Positions 15,165 through 24,269 of a stretch of DNA of 64,000 nucleotides are shown piece by piece. Position numbers and translations under genes: made by a program. Each line of letters starts with the position of its first letter. Position 1 is the stretch's first letter. Where the stretch lies: contig NZ_CP109583.1 in NCBI RefSeq assembly GCF_036250755.1, positions 186,001 through 250,000 on the forward strand, read 5' to 3'. Below the pieces are notes generated by a model. The model searched no databases, was not told where the DNA came from, and was given only the letters and a program-made list of their open reading frames with translations. Source of the DNA: Streptomyces uncialis. Lineage in GTDB: Bacteria; Actinomycetota; Actinomycetes; Streptomycetales; Streptomycetaceae.

Positions 15165-17309
15165 ATGAGCGTTCCGCAACACCCGAGCACCGCCCGCCGT
15201 CATCTGCTGCGCGCCTCCGGCGTCGCCGGTCTCGCCCTCGCGGGCACGGCCGCCGCCACCGCTCCCGCCCAGGCCCGGTCCGCCAAGGACGCGACCCTGC
15301 GGGTCTCCGATGTCGGGGAGTTGCGTGGGCTGGGTGGGAGGTCGGTGCGGGAGGGCACGGTGGTGGTCGTGGCGGGGTACCGGCGGGCGGGGGACGGCGG
15401 GTCGTTCACGGCCCGCTGGGATGCCCGGTCCACCGCCGCGCACAACGGCGGCACCGTCATCGCCCCCGACACCAGGAAGCCCGGACCCGGGCGCTGGCAC
15501 CAGCTCCACCACGGCGTCCTCGACTTCCGCACCTTCGGCCATTTCGACGCGGACACACCGGCCGACGACGCGCTCGACGCCATGATGAACGACCCCACCG
15601 TCCACCGCGTCGAGGCCCACACCGACCTCCTCCTGCGCAGACGCCACACCTTCACCCGCTCCCGTATCGAACTCGACTTCCACGGCAACACCCTCCACAC
15701 CCACGGCACCGACAAGAACACCCACGACAACCCCTTCGGCGCCACCCTCGCCTTCCGCGGCACCGTCACGGACGAGACCCGCACCCATCGGCTCACCGAG
15801 GCGATGCCGGATCTCTCGGACCTCTTCGAGGTCGGGGACTCGGCGGGCTTCGAGGTCGGGCAGTGGTGGGCCGTCGAGGTCAACGCGCTCACCGGCAGGT
15901 GGGAGCGCGAGGTCCAGCGGCTCGTCCAGGTCACGGAGATCGTGGACGGCTCCCGTGTCCGGGTGAACTACCGCATCGGCTGGGACCTCGCCGCGGGCCG
16001 TACCCTCACCTGGACCCGGGTCGAGCCCGTGGAACGCGCCCATGTGCGCGATCTGCGGTTCGAGGGCGCGGGCGACGACCAGTACACCGGCACCCACCCC
16101 GTCTCCTACGAGTACGCGGTGCGCTGCGATGTCTCCGGCATCGAGGCGACGGGCACCTTCTGGCCGGTCGTGATGCGCCGCTGGTGCACCTACTTCCGCA
16201 CCGACCGCTGCACCCTCACCAACCCGAAGTCGGTGACGTACGGCGGCGCGGGCTACCTCACCCAGCAGATCTACTGCCTGTACGGGCATGTCGAGGACTG
16301 CTACGTCTCCAACGCCCGGCACCTCAACGACTTCACAGGCAGCGCCTACTGCTATGTCACCAACTGCCACAGCGACGGCGACGACCAGGGACCGTTCGTC
16401 ACCCATGGCCAGTACGAGCACGACCTCGTGTACACCGGCAACTCCGGGCTGATGACCTTCGCCAACTCCGGTGCCGCGTGGGGCGGGGCCGCCAAGCGGA
16501 TCACCGTACGGCGGCACTCCTGCTCCTGGTTCGTCGCCCGGGTCAAGGTCACCGATCTGACGCTGGAGGACGTCACCGTCATCGGCAAGAAGTCGCTCGC
16601 CGGGTCGGGGATGCTCTGGGTCAACGCGGACGGCGTCCAGATGCGCGGTTGCACGGCCACCGGACCGCTGATCGTCTCCCAGGCGTCCAAGCGGTCGGCG
16701 CGGCCCAATGTCATCGCCGACTCGTCGTTCGCGTTCGCCGCCGGAGCCGAGATCACCAAGGCCGATGTCTCCGCGCCGCTGACCCTGGAGCGGGTCACCC
16801 TCACCGGGATCGGCGGAGCGGCCTTCAAGGGCACCGGCCCGCTCACCCTGGACCACTGCGAGCTGACCGGCGCGCCGGACGCGGCCCCGGCCACGTACGC
16901 CCATGGCGAGGTGCGTGTCGAGGGCGGCCGGCTCACCGACACCGGGGTACGGCTGACCGGGGCCGGGGACCAGACGCTGCGGATCGACGGCACACGGCTG
17001 ACCGGCACCAACAAGGACGCCGCGCTGCTGTCCCGCTCGGGTGGTGGGCGGACCGTCGACTGGCGGCTCGGCGGACTCGACTCCTCCGCCCCGGACGGCA
17101 CCGCGCATGTCCTGGTCACCGAGGGCGCCAACCGCTATCGCGCGCACGGCTGTTCCTTCACCGGCGGACGTCTCGAACTGCGGCCCGCCGCGTTCGGGGA
17201 CGGCGGTCATCTGCTGCACACCGGGTGCGTGGAGGACGGCACCGAGCGCACCGCGCTGCCCGACGAGGGTGCGCGTGTCTCGCACGGCACCGGCAATCTG
17301 CGCCTCTGA
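15165..17309 (+). CDS. Tat-type secreted right-handed beta-helix protein (polysaccharide lyase/hydrolase-like)
   Basis: A 714-aa secreted protein. The ATG at 15165 follows GGAAGG, and STARRHLLRASG gives a twin-arginine signal ending near residue 41 (APAQA). The next 80 residues (VREGTVVVVAGYRRAGDGG, AHNGGTVI, GRWHQL) match the small domain that precedes many pectate-lyase-like beta-helices. Then come many short beta-repeat rungs rich in Asp, Asn, Cys and aromatic residues, for example CYVSNARHLNDFTGSAYC. A lyase or hydrolase of an acidic polysaccharide is likely from the fold and the importer downstream. I cannot assign a family or catalytic residues. It heads the rightward arm after IclR. 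Confidence 0.78.
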   Translation: MSVPQHPSTARRHLLRASGVAGLALAGTAAATAPAQARSAKDATLRVSDVGELRGLGGRSVREGTVVVVAGYRRAGDGGSFTARWDARSTAAHNGGTVIAPDTRKPGPGRWHQLHHGVLDFRTFGHFDADTPADDALDAMMNDPTVHRVEAHTDLLLRRRHTFTRSRIELDFHGNTLHTHGTDKNTHDNPFGATLAFRGTVTDETRTHRLTEAMPDLSDLFEVGDSAGFEVGQWWAVEVNALTGRWEREVQRLVQVTEIVDGSRVRVNYRIGWDLAAGRTLTWTRVEPVERAHVRDLRFEGAGDDQYTGTHPVSYEYAVRCDVSGIEATGTFWPVVMRRWCTYFRTDRCTLTNPKSVTYGGAGYLTQQIYCLYGHVEDCYVSNARHLNDFTGSAYCYVTNCHSDGDDQGPFVTHGQYEHDLVYTGNSGLMTFANSGAAWGGAAKRITVRRHSCSWFVARVKVTDLTLEDVTVIGKKSLAGSGMLWVNADGVQMRGCTATGPLIVSQASKRSARPNVIADSSFAFAAGAEITKADVSAPLTLERVTLTGIGGAAFKGTGPLTLDHCELTGAPDAAPATYAHGEVRVEGGRLTDTGVRLTGAGDQTLRIDGTRLTGTNKDAALLSRSGGGRTVDWRLGGLDSSAPDGTAHVLVTEGANRYRAHGCSFTGGRLELRPAAFGDGGHLLHTGCVEDGTERTALPDEGARVSHGTGNLRL
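15312..15409 (+). repeat. 98-bp inverted repeat copy (partner at 8971-9068)
   Basis: Within the beta-helix coding sequence, just after the signal peptide. It matches the segment at 8971-9068 on the opposite strand with four differences, which indicates a recent duplication or gene conversion within the island. Confidence 0.9.
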
Positions 17310-17383
17310 CCGGCCACCGGCCCGCCCATGAGCCGGGCCCCGCACAAGCCCCGCACGCCCCAGCGAACTCCCAGGGAACACCT

Positions 17384-18640
17384 GTGTCCACGCATCCCCC
17401 GATCACCGGCCGGCCGGTGCGCGTCGCCCTCGTCGGCGCCGGCAATCGCGGTCTCACCTACCTTGAGTGGATCAAGGCGCACCCCGAACGGGCCGAGCTC
17501 GTCGCGGTCGCCGATCCCCGTCCGGCGGCGCGTGCCGCGGCGGGCGCGCCGGTCGAGTTCGACGACTGGCGTCCGCTAGCCGGGGAACGGATCGCGGACG
17601 CCGTGATCGTCGCCACCCAGGACCGTGACCATGTCGAGCCGGTGCTCGCGCTGGCCCGCGCCGGGTACGCGATCCTCGCCGAGAAGCCCCTCGCCCCGAC
17701 CGAGGAGGAGACCCGCACCCTCGTGGAGGGGGTGCGGGAGGCGGGGGTGCTGTTCGCGGTCTGCCATGTGATGCGGTACCAGCCGTACACGGATCTGGTG
17801 AAGCGGGTCGTGGACTCGGGGGTGCTCGGGCAGCTCGTGTCCGTCGACCATCTGGAGCCGGTCGGTTGGTGGCACTACGCCCACAGCTATGTCCGTGGGC
17901 CGTGGAGCAGTGAGAAGACGTCGTCGCCGATGCTGCTGGCGAAGTCGTGCCACGACCTGGACTGGATCACGTATGTGATGGGCGGCCGGATCGAGGAGGT
18001 CGCGAGTTTCGGGGGACTCGCGCACTTCCGTCCGGAGAACGCTCCCGAGGGGTCGGCCGAGCGCTGTCTGGACTGCGCGGTGGAGGCTGGCTGTCCGTAC
18101 AGCGCGCTGAAGCTGTACATGCCGACGCTGCGGGAGCGGGGCGCGGTGTGGCCGGTCACCCATGTGACGGAGGCGGCCGACGAGGCCGGTCTTGTCGAGG
18201 CGCTGCGCGAGGGCCCGTACGGGGTGTGCGTGTACCGCTCGGACAACGACGTGGTCGACCACCAGGCGCTGGCCATGCGGATGTCGGGCGGGGTGACCGC
18301 GACGTTCCAGATGGTGGCGTTCACCGAGCAGACCCACCGGCAGACCAGGATCTTCGGCTCGCACGGCTGGCTGCGCGGCGACGGTGAGCGGGTGACCGTC
18401 CAGGACTTCCGTACCGGGGACACCGTCACGCACGAGCTGGGCGCCGGCGGGTCCAACGCGGCCGACGGGCACGGGGGCGGTGATCCCGCGCTGGTCGAGG
18501 CGTTCGTACGGGCCGTCGCCACCGGGGACCCGGGTGCCGTGCGGTCCGGTACGGCGGCGTCGCTCGGCAGTCATCTCGCGGCGTTCGCGGCGGAGCGGGC
18601 CCGCCACACCGGGACCGTGCAGAAGGTGCCGGCCCACTGA
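17384..18640 (+). CDS. Gfo/Idh/MocA-family oxidoreductase
   Basis: A 418-aa NAD(P)-dependent sugar oxidoreductase. The N-terminal Rossmann motif VALVGAGNRGLTYLEW lies near residue 12 and the family signature EKPLAPT near residue 100. The mixed alpha/beta substrate domain follows, with SKSCHDLDW-type residues (here LAKSCHDLDW). A CLDCAVEAGCPYSA cluster with three Cys is characteristic of one subgroup of this family. The GTG at 17384 is chosen because AGGGAA precedes it; the longer upstream frame is a shadow of other genes. It lies 74 bp after the beta-helix gene and before the importer. Oxidation of a sugar hydroxyl, for instance to a 3-keto sugar, is plausible. Confidence 0.88.
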   Translation: MSTHPPITGRPVRVALVGAGNRGLTYLEWIKAHPERAELVAVADPRPAARAAAGAPVEFDDWRPLAGERIADAVIVATQDRDHVEPVLALARAGYAILAEKPLAPTEEETRTLVEGVREAGVLFAVCHVMRYQPYTDLVKRVVDSGVLGQLVSVDHLEPVGWWHYAHSYVRGPWSSEKTSSPMLLAKSCHDLDWITYVMGGRIEEVASFGGLAHFRPENAPEGSAERCLDCAVEAGCPYSALKLYMPTLRERGAVWPVTHVTEAADEAGLVEALREGPYGVCVYRSDNDVVDHQALAMRMSGGVTATFQMVAFTEQTHRQTRIFGSHGWLRGDGERVTVQDFRTGDTVTHELGAGGSNAADGHGGGDPALVEAFVRAVATGDPGAVRSGTAASLGSHLAAFAAERARHTGTVQKVPAH

Positions 18641-18766
18641 CCCGTCCGTGCGCCGGATCACCCGGCGCGCGCCCCTCGATCTCCCCCCTCAGCTTCCCCT
18701 TCCCCCTGAGCTTCCCCTTCTCTTCCTTCTCTTCACGACGATCAGCAGCCTTCGGAGGCGACCCTC

Positions 18767-20041
18767 ATGTCCCGTTCCTCTTCGTCCCGTGCCTCGTCCC
18801 GCCGGGGCAGAACGCGTGCCGCCGCCGTCCCGGTGGTGGCGACCGCGCTGGCCACCACGCTGCTCGCCGCCTGCGGCGGTGACAGCGGCGGCGACGAGAA
18901 GTCCGTCACCATGTGGACGTACCCCGTGATCTTCGACGAGGCGAAGAACAAGGCGTACTGGGACGGTCTGGTCAAGGAGTTCGAGAAGAAGCACGCCGGG
19001 ACCTCGGTGAAGGTCGAGACGTTCCCGTGGGCCAACCGCGACACCGCGCTCGCCACGGCGATCGCGTCCGGCAAGGGCCCGGACGTGGTGTACCTGGTGC
19101 CCGACCAGCTGCCCAAGTACGCCAAGAACATCGTTCCCGCCGACGAGTACATGCCGGCCGACGCCAAGGCGGACTACACCGACTTCGCGCTGGAGTCGGT
19201 GACCGTGGACGGCAAGGCACTCGGCACCCCGGTGCTCACCAGTGCCAACCCGCTGATCTGCGACAAGCGTGTCTTCGAGGCGATCGAGGAGAAGAGCTAC
19301 CCGAGCACCTGGGCGGATCTGGAGGCGCTGGCCCCGAAGCTGAAGGAGAAGGGCTACTACGCGACCAGCTACAGCGGTGACGCCCAGCAGACCCTCAACA
19401 TGACGTTCTACCCGCTGCTGTGGCAGGCGGGCGGCGATGTGTTCACCGAGGACGGCAAGAAGACCGCGTTCGGCGAAGCGGCCGGGGTGAAGGCGCTGAC
19501 GTTCCTGAAGAAGCTGGTCGACGCCGGTCACACCGACAAGGACCTGGTGACGACGACGCCGAAGCTGGAGCAGACGCCCGTCGCCAAGGGCAAGGTCGCC
19601 TGCACCTGGCAGAACGTGGCCTCCGATGTGGAGCCGTTCTGGGGCAAGGAGAACATCGTCGTCCAGCCGCCGCTGAAGGACACGGAGTCCGTCGGCTACG
19701 GCACGGTCGGGGCGCTGTCGATGCTGAAGGGCGCCGGTAAGAAGGCCGCCGGGGACTGGATCAGCTTCGTGGCCGAGGCGAAGAACGCGGCCGGTCTGGA
19801 GAAGGAGTCCGGATACTTCCCGGCGCGGAGGTCCGGCGGTGACCTGTACCCCGGTGACGCGCTCCAGAAGGCCGTCGGCGACACCCTGCCGAGCATGACG
19901 GCGGGCCCGCTCCACGAGAGGTCCCGTGAGGTCATGGGCGTCCTGGCCCCGGAGATCCAGGCGGCGCTGCTCGGACAGAAGAGCCCCGAGGACGCGCTGA
20001 ACGCGGCGGCCAAGGCCGCGGACGCGATGCTCGCGCGGTGA
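18767..20041 (+). CDS. Carbohydrate ABC transporter substrate-binding lipoprotein
   Basis: A 424-aa family-1 solute-binding protein. A lipoprotein signal with lipobox LLAAC near residue 35 anchors it outside the membrane. The mature part starts KSVTMWTYPV and carries typical family features (AIASGKGPDVVYL, LTSANPLICDKRVFE, STWADLEALAPKLKEKGYY, MTFYPLLWQAGGDVFTEDG). The ATG at 18767 has GGAGG 8 nt upstream. It is followed by two permease genes but no ATPase, so the complete importer probably borrows a shared MsiK-type ATPase, as is usual in Streptomyces. The hairpin after it may set a higher level than the permeases. Confidence 0.93.
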   Translation: MSRSSSSRASSRRGRTRAAAVPVVATALATTLLAACGGDSGGDEKSVTMWTYPVIFDEAKNKAYWDGLVKEFEKKHAGTSVKVETFPWANRDTALATAIASGKGPDVVYLVPDQLPKYAKNIVPADEYMPADAKADYTDFALESVTVDGKALGTPVLTSANPLICDKRVFEAIEEKSYPSTWADLEALAPKLKEKGYYATSYSGDAQQTLNMTFYPLLWQAGGDVFTEDGKKTAFGEAAGVKALTFLKKLVDAGHTDKDLVTTTPKLEQTPVAKGKVACTWQNVASDVEPFWGKENIVVQPPLKDTESVGYGTVGALSMLKGAGKKAAGDWISFVAEAKNAAGLEKESGYFPARRSGGDLYPGDALQKAVGDTLPSMTAGPLHERSREVMGVLAPEIQAALLGQKSPEDALNAAAKAADAMLAR

Positions 20042-20048
20042 TCCGGCC

Positions 20049-20068
20049 GCCCGGCCCGGTGGCCGGGC
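20049..20068 (+). terminator. Attenuating hairpin between binding protein and permeases
   Basis: GCCCGGCC (20049-20056) and GGCCGGGC (20061-20068) form a perfect 8-bp stem with a CGGT loop, 8 bp past the binding-protein stop in a 225-bp gap. It probably reduces read-through into the permease genes. Confidence 0.5.
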
Positions 20069-20266
20069 AGCCGTCGGCGCCCGGGTGCCCGCCCTCCGGG
20101 CAGCCCCTCCCGGGCGTCACGGGCCGCGGGTCCCGGCCGGTGCTTTTCTCCGCGACCCGGCCGGGGCCCGCCGCCCGACGACCCGACCGTGACCGCCGGA
20201 CCCGGCCTGCCGGGTCCGCTCCCTCCTCCCTGACCTCCCCTCCCCCGCACCGCAAGGAGATTCACC

Positions 20267-21172
20267 GTGGCAGTCGTCGCGGAACGCGCCCGTCGGGGCC
20301 GTCTCGGCGGGCCGCTGGCGCGCCGCGAGGCCCGGATCGGCCTGCTGTTCGTCCTCCCGTGCTTCCTGCTCTTCCTGGCCTTCCGGTTCGGTCCGGGTGT
20401 CGCCGGTGTGCTGATGAGCTTCACCGACTACTCCCTGACCGGCGGCGGCCGGTTCATCGGCTTCGACAACTTCGCCCGGCTGTGGGAGGACCCGCTGTTC
20501 TGGCAGGCCCTCAGGGTGACCGTGCTGTACACGGTCATCGCGGTACCCGGCACGCTGGTCGTGTCGGTGGCGCTGTCGCTGCTGACGCGGCGCGCGTTCC
20601 GGGGCTCCAAGGTGTTCCGGTCGGTGTTCTTCCTGCCGGTCGTCACCTCGCTGGTGCTCGCCGCGACCGTGTTCGTGTGGATCTTCTCCACCGGTGGTCC
20701 CTGGTCGACGCTGATGGGCTGGTTCGGCTTCCCGGAGGGCTCCTGGCTCTCCGACGACGTCCTCGTCATCCCGGCCCTCGCGCTCGTCGGTGTCTGGTCC
20801 CGCTTCGGCTACGGGATGCTGATCCTGCTGGCCCGGATGCAGGACATCCCCCGGGAGCTGGAGGAGGCGGCGCTCACCGACGGCGCCGGTCCCTGGCAGC
20901 GGTTCCGGTACATCGTCCTGCCGCAGCTCAAGCCGACGCTGTTCTTCCTCGCGGTGATCGAGACCACCGCGTCGTTCCAGGTGTTCGACGCCGTGTACAC
21001 CATGACCGGCGGCGGACCCGCCAACGCGAGCTACACGCTCGTCTTCCAGCTCTACGACGCGGGCTTCAAGTACTTCGACCTGGGCTACGCGGCCGCCATC
21101 GGGGTCGCGCTGTTCGTGCTGACCCTGGTGGTCGCGTTCGTGCAGCGGCTCGTGATCGGGAAGGACCAGTGA
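20267..21172 (+). CDS. Sugar ABC transporter permease (MalF type)
   Basis: A 301-aa membrane protein. A basic N-terminus leads into the first membrane helix (IGLLFVLPCFLLFLAF), and the six-helix arrangement is typical of family-1 sugar permeases. The EAA loop that contacts the ATPase reads ELEEAALTDGAGPWQRFRYI near residue 205, and TMTGGGPANASYTLVFQLY near residue 245 is the usual C-terminal signature. The GTG at 20267 follows AAGGAG. It overlaps nothing and is 2 bp from the second permease, so the two form the transmembrane heterodimer of the island's importer. Confidence 0.93.
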   Translation: MAVVAERARRGRLGGPLARREARIGLLFVLPCFLLFLAFRFGPGVAGVLMSFTDYSLTGGGRFIGFDNFARLWEDPLFWQALRVTVLYTVIAVPGTLVVSVALSLLTRRAFRGSKVFRSVFFLPVVTSLVLAATVFVWIFSTGGPWSTLMGWFGFPEGSWLSDDVLVIPALALVGVWSRFGYGMLILLARMQDIPRELEEAALTDGAGPWQRFRYIVLPQLKPTLFFLAVIETTASFQVFDAVYTMTGGGPANASYTLVFQLYDAGFKYFDLGYAAAIGVALFVLTLVVAFVQRLVIGKDQ

Positions 21173-21174
21173 CC

Positions 21175-22122
21175 ATGACGACCACCACACCGGTCGAGTC
21201 CCCCTCCGCCGACGGGCCCGCGCGGCCCGCTCCGGTGCCCCGGGACCGGCGGGCGGAGCGCAAGCTGCGCCGGGACGCCGAGCGCGACTCCGTACCGCAC
21301 GCGATGCGCGGCACCCGGCGCGGCCGGATCGCCCGGGGTGTGCTGCTGGGGCTCGCCGCGATCGTGACGATCTTCCCGTTCTACGCGATGGTCGTACTGT
21401 CGCTGAAGCCGTCCGCCGCCGTGGAGTTCCCCGGCAGCCTGGTGCCCTGGCCGCTGACCGGTGAGGCGTACGACAGCGTGATGAACGCGCAGGACGTTCC
21501 GCGCTGGCTGTTCAACACGCTGGTGTACTCGCTGGTGTCGGTGGTGGGGACGCTGCTGCTGGCCTCGCTCGCCGGGTACGCCTTCGCGAAGAAGCGGTTC
21601 CCCGGACGGGAGGCGATGTTCTGGTCGTTCCTGTCGATGGTGATGGTCCCGTACCACGTCACGATGATCCCGACCTTCGCGATGATCGCGAAGCTGGGCG
21701 GGGTGGACACGTACTGGGGTCTGATCGTGCCGACCCTCGCCAACGCGCAGGCGGTGTTCCTGATGCGGCAGTTCATCAAGGGGCTGCCCGACGAGCTGTT
21801 CGAGGCGGCGCGGCTCGACGGCTGCGGCGAGTGGCAGATCTTCCGCCGGATCGTGCTGCCGCTGCTGAAGCCGATCCTCGCCACGCTCGGGGTGTTCGTC
21901 TTCCTGTGGCACTGGAACGACTTCCTGTGGCCGCTGGTCGTCGGACAGTCGACCGACATGCGGACCCTGACGGTGGGCATCGCCTCGCTCCAGCAGCAGA
22001 ACGTGCCGCTGAACGTGGTCCTGTCGGGCTCCGTCATCGCGTTCGTGCCCATCTTCGCCGCGTATCTGGTGGGCCAGCGCTACTTCACCGAGGGCGTCAC
22101 CGCGTCCGGGATCAAGGGATGA
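21175..22122 (+). CDS. Sugar ABC transporter permease (MalG type)
   Basis: A 315-aa membrane protein with a long charged cytoplasmic N-terminus (RDRRAERKLRRDAERD) and then six membrane helices. The EAA loop ELFEAARLDGCGEWQIFRRI near residue 205 and the C-terminal LVGQRYFTEGVTASGIKG are textbook MalG/LacG-type features. The ATG at 21175 is preferred to a GTG six bases earlier because GGAAGGA is then correctly spaced. It partners the permease directly upstream; both need an external ATPase. Confidence 0.93.
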   Translation: MTTTTPVESPSADGPARPAPVPRDRRAERKLRRDAERDSVPHAMRGTRRGRIARGVLLGLAAIVTIFPFYAMVVLSLKPSAAVEFPGSLVPWPLTGEAYDSVMNAQDVPRWLFNTLVYSLVSVVGTLLLASLAGYAFAKKRFPGREAMFWSFLSMVMVPYHVTMIPTFAMIAKLGGVDTYWGLIVPTLANAQAVFLMRQFIKGLPDELFEAARLDGCGEWQIFRRIVLPLLKPILATLGVFVFLWHWNDFLWPLVVGQSTDMRTLTVGIASLQQQNVPLNVVLSGSVIAFVPIFAAYLVGQRYFTEGVTASGIKG

Positions 22123-22163
22123 GTCAGCGGATGGGCCAGCGCACACCGAAGGGACCGGAAGAG

Positions 22164-23192
22164 ATGTTCACGAACGAGGCGGCGCTGGAGGAGCGCCTGG
22201 CCACCCCCTCCCCCGCCCTCGTCGCGGATCTGGCCCGGCTGGACGGCGATCTGCTGGTGCTCGGCGCGGGCGGCAAGATGGGCCCGAGCCTGTGCCGGCT
22301 GGCGCGCCGCGCGCTGGACGCCGCCGGACGCGGGGACACCACCGTGTACGCGGTGTCGCGCTGGTCGGACCGGGCGGCGGCCGAGGCGCTGGAGGCGGAC
22401 GGAATACGGACCGTGGCGTTCGACCTGATGGACCCGGCGGCCGATCTGTCGGCGCTGCCCGACGCGGCGAACGTCGTCTTCATGGTCGGCGCCAAGTTCG
22501 GCTCCGCCGGGGCGCCCTCCCACGCGTGGGCGGTGAACGCGGCGATGCCCGACCGGGTGGTACGGCGCTGGCCGCAAGCGCGGATCGCGGCGTTCTCCAC
22601 CGGCAATGTCTACCCGCTGGTCCCGGTCGCCTCGGGCGGCTGCGTGGAGGACGACCCGGTGGGCCCGGTCGGTGAGTACGCCATGTCGTGCCTGGGCCGG
22701 GAGCGGATCTTCGCCCACGCGGCGCTGACCCGGGGCACCCCGGTCGCCCTGATCCGGCTCAACTACGCGGTGGACCTGCGGTACGGCGTGCTCGCGGACA
22801 TCGCCGGGCGGGTGCGGGCGGGCGAGTCCGTCGACGTGCGCACCGGGGCGGTCAACGTCGTCTGGCAGGGCTACGCGAACGAGGTGACCCTGCGGTCCCT
22901 GGCGCACGCCACCGGCGGTGACGCGTTCACCCTCAATCTGACCGGTCCGGAGACCGCATCGGTCCGGCGGCTGGCCGGGCTGTTCGGCGCCGAGTTCGGT
23001 ACGGAGCCGCGGTTCGCGGGTGAGGAGTCCCCGACCGCGCTGCTGTCCGACGCGAGCCGCTGCCACCGGCTGTTCGGGTACCCGGACGTCTCCCTGGGCA
23101 CCCTGGTCGCCTGGCAGGCCGACTGGCTGCGGCGCGGACTGCCGGTGTCCGGCAAGCCCACCAAGTTCCAGGTCCGCGACGGCAGGTTCTGA
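22164..23192 (+). CDS. NAD-dependent epimerase/dehydratase-like protein lacking the catalytic Lys
   Basis: An extended-SDR protein of 342 aa with a clear nucleotide-binding motif (LVLGAGGKMGPSL) near residue 31. FSTGNVYPL is in the position of the catalytic Ser/Thr. The usual YxxxK appears as GEYAMSCLGRER: the Tyr is kept but the Lys position is Cys. Substrate-loop motifs such as LIRLNYAVDLRYG remain. The ATG at 22164 fits family length and has GAAGGGA upstream; an ATG at 22119 overlapping the permease stop (ATGA) is the alternative and would add 15 residues. Its conserved place between importer and aldolase suggests a real catabolic role, perhaps with altered chemistry. Confidence 0.8.
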   Translation: MFTNEAALEERLATPSPALVADLARLDGDLLVLGAGGKMGPSLCRLARRALDAAGRGDTTVYAVSRWSDRAAAEALEADGIRTVAFDLMDPAADLSALPDAANVVFMVGAKFGSAGAPSHAWAVNAAMPDRVVRRWPQARIAAFSTGNVYPLVPVASGGCVEDDPVGPVGEYAMSCLGRERIFAHAALTRGTPVALIRLNYAVDLRYGVLADIAGRVRAGESVDVRTGAVNVVWQGYANEVTLRSLAHATGGDAFTLNLTGPETASVRRLAGLFGAEFGTEPRFAGEESPTALLSDASRCHRLFGYPDVSLGTLVAWQADWLRRGLPVSGKPTKFQVRDGRF

Positions 23193-23240
23193 CGCCCGCG
23201 GTATCCGTCCCGCCCTTCTCCCCCACGGAAAGCCACTGCC

Positions 23241-24269
23241 ATGAACCCCTTGGAAATCCTCGCCCAGGGCACGGTGATACCGGCCCACCCGCTGGCGCTC
23301 ACCGCCGGAACGACCCTCGACGAGCGCCGTCAGCGTGCCCTCACCCGCTACTACCTGGCGTCCGGCGCCGGTGGGGTCGCCGTCGCCGTGCACACCACCC
23401 AGTTCGAGATCCGGGAGCCGGGTGTCGGGCTGCTGCGGCCGGTGCTCGAACTCGCCGCGGACACCCTGCGGGCGGAGGCCGACCGGCCCTTCGTCAAGGT
23501 CGCCGGAGCCTGCGGGTACACCGCGCAGGCCGTCGCCGAGGCGGAGCTGGCCGCGTCGCTCGGCTATGACGCGGTGCTGCTGAGCCCGGCCGTGCCGGGC
23601 GCGGACGAGAAGGGACTCATCGACCGGGCCCGCGCGGTCGGCGAGGTACTGCCCGTCATCGGGTTCTACCTCCAGGAGGCGGTCGGCGGCCGGTATCTGT
23701 CGCCCGCGTTCTGGTCGGCGTTCGCGGACCTGCCGTCCACGGTCGCCGTGAAGACCGCCCCGTTCGACCGGTACCGCACCGCCGATGTGATCCGGGCGGT
23801 GGCCGCCTCGGACCGCGCCGACGAGGTCGCCCTGTACACCGGCAACGACGACGACATCATCGGGGACCTGCTCACCTGCTACGACACCCCGGGCGGACGG
23901 CGCTGGTTCGCGGGCGGACTGCTCGGACAGTGGGCGGTGTGGACCAGGGCGGCCGTCACCCTGCTGACGGACGTCCGCCGGGCACGCGCCGGTGACCACG
24001 AGGCCATGGTGCGCTGTCTGGCCCGGCGGCCGGAGCTCACGGACGCCAACCAGGCCGTGTTCGACGTACGCGGTGGGTTCCGTGGCTGCATCGCCGGGGT
24101 GCACGAGGTGCTGCGCCGCCAGGGGCTGCTCGCGGGCACCTGGTGCCTCGACCCGGAGTCGGCGCTCTCGCCCGGACAGACCGAGGAGCTGACCCGGGTG
24201 GCGGCCGCGTACCCGTGGCTCACGGACGACGACTTCGTGAAGGAGCACCTCGATGACTGGCTCCGCTGA
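23241..24269 (+). CDS. DHDPS/NAL-family class I aldolase
   Basis: A 342-aa TIM-barrel protein of the dihydrodipicolinate synthase superfamily. The Schiff-base Lys is in TVAVKTAPFDRY near residue 173 and the assisting Tyr in IGFYLQEA near residue 140, so both catalytic residues are in place. The opening (GTVIPAHPLALTAGTTLDERR) and C-terminus differ from the lysine-pathway enzyme. In this context it is more likely a 2-keto-3-deoxy sugar acid aldolase releasing pyruvate. It lies 48 bp after the epimerase gene, and its end overlaps the next start by 17 bp. Confidence 0.85.
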   Translation: MNPLEILAQGTVIPAHPLALTAGTTLDERRQRALTRYYLASGAGGVAVAVHTTQFEIREPGVGLLRPVLELAADTLRAEADRPFVKVAGACGYTAQAVAEAELAASLGYDAVLLSPAVPGADEKGLIDRARAVGEVLPVIGFYLQEAVGGRYLSPAFWSAFADLPSTVAVKTAPFDRYRTADVIRAVAASDRADEVALYTGNDDDIIGDLLTCYDTPGGRRWFAGGLLGQWAVWTRAAVTLLTDVRRARAGDHEAMVRCLARRPELTDANQAVFDVRGGFRGCIAGVHEVLRRQGLLAGTWCLDPESALSPGQTEELTRVAAAYPWLTDDDFVKEHLDDWLR

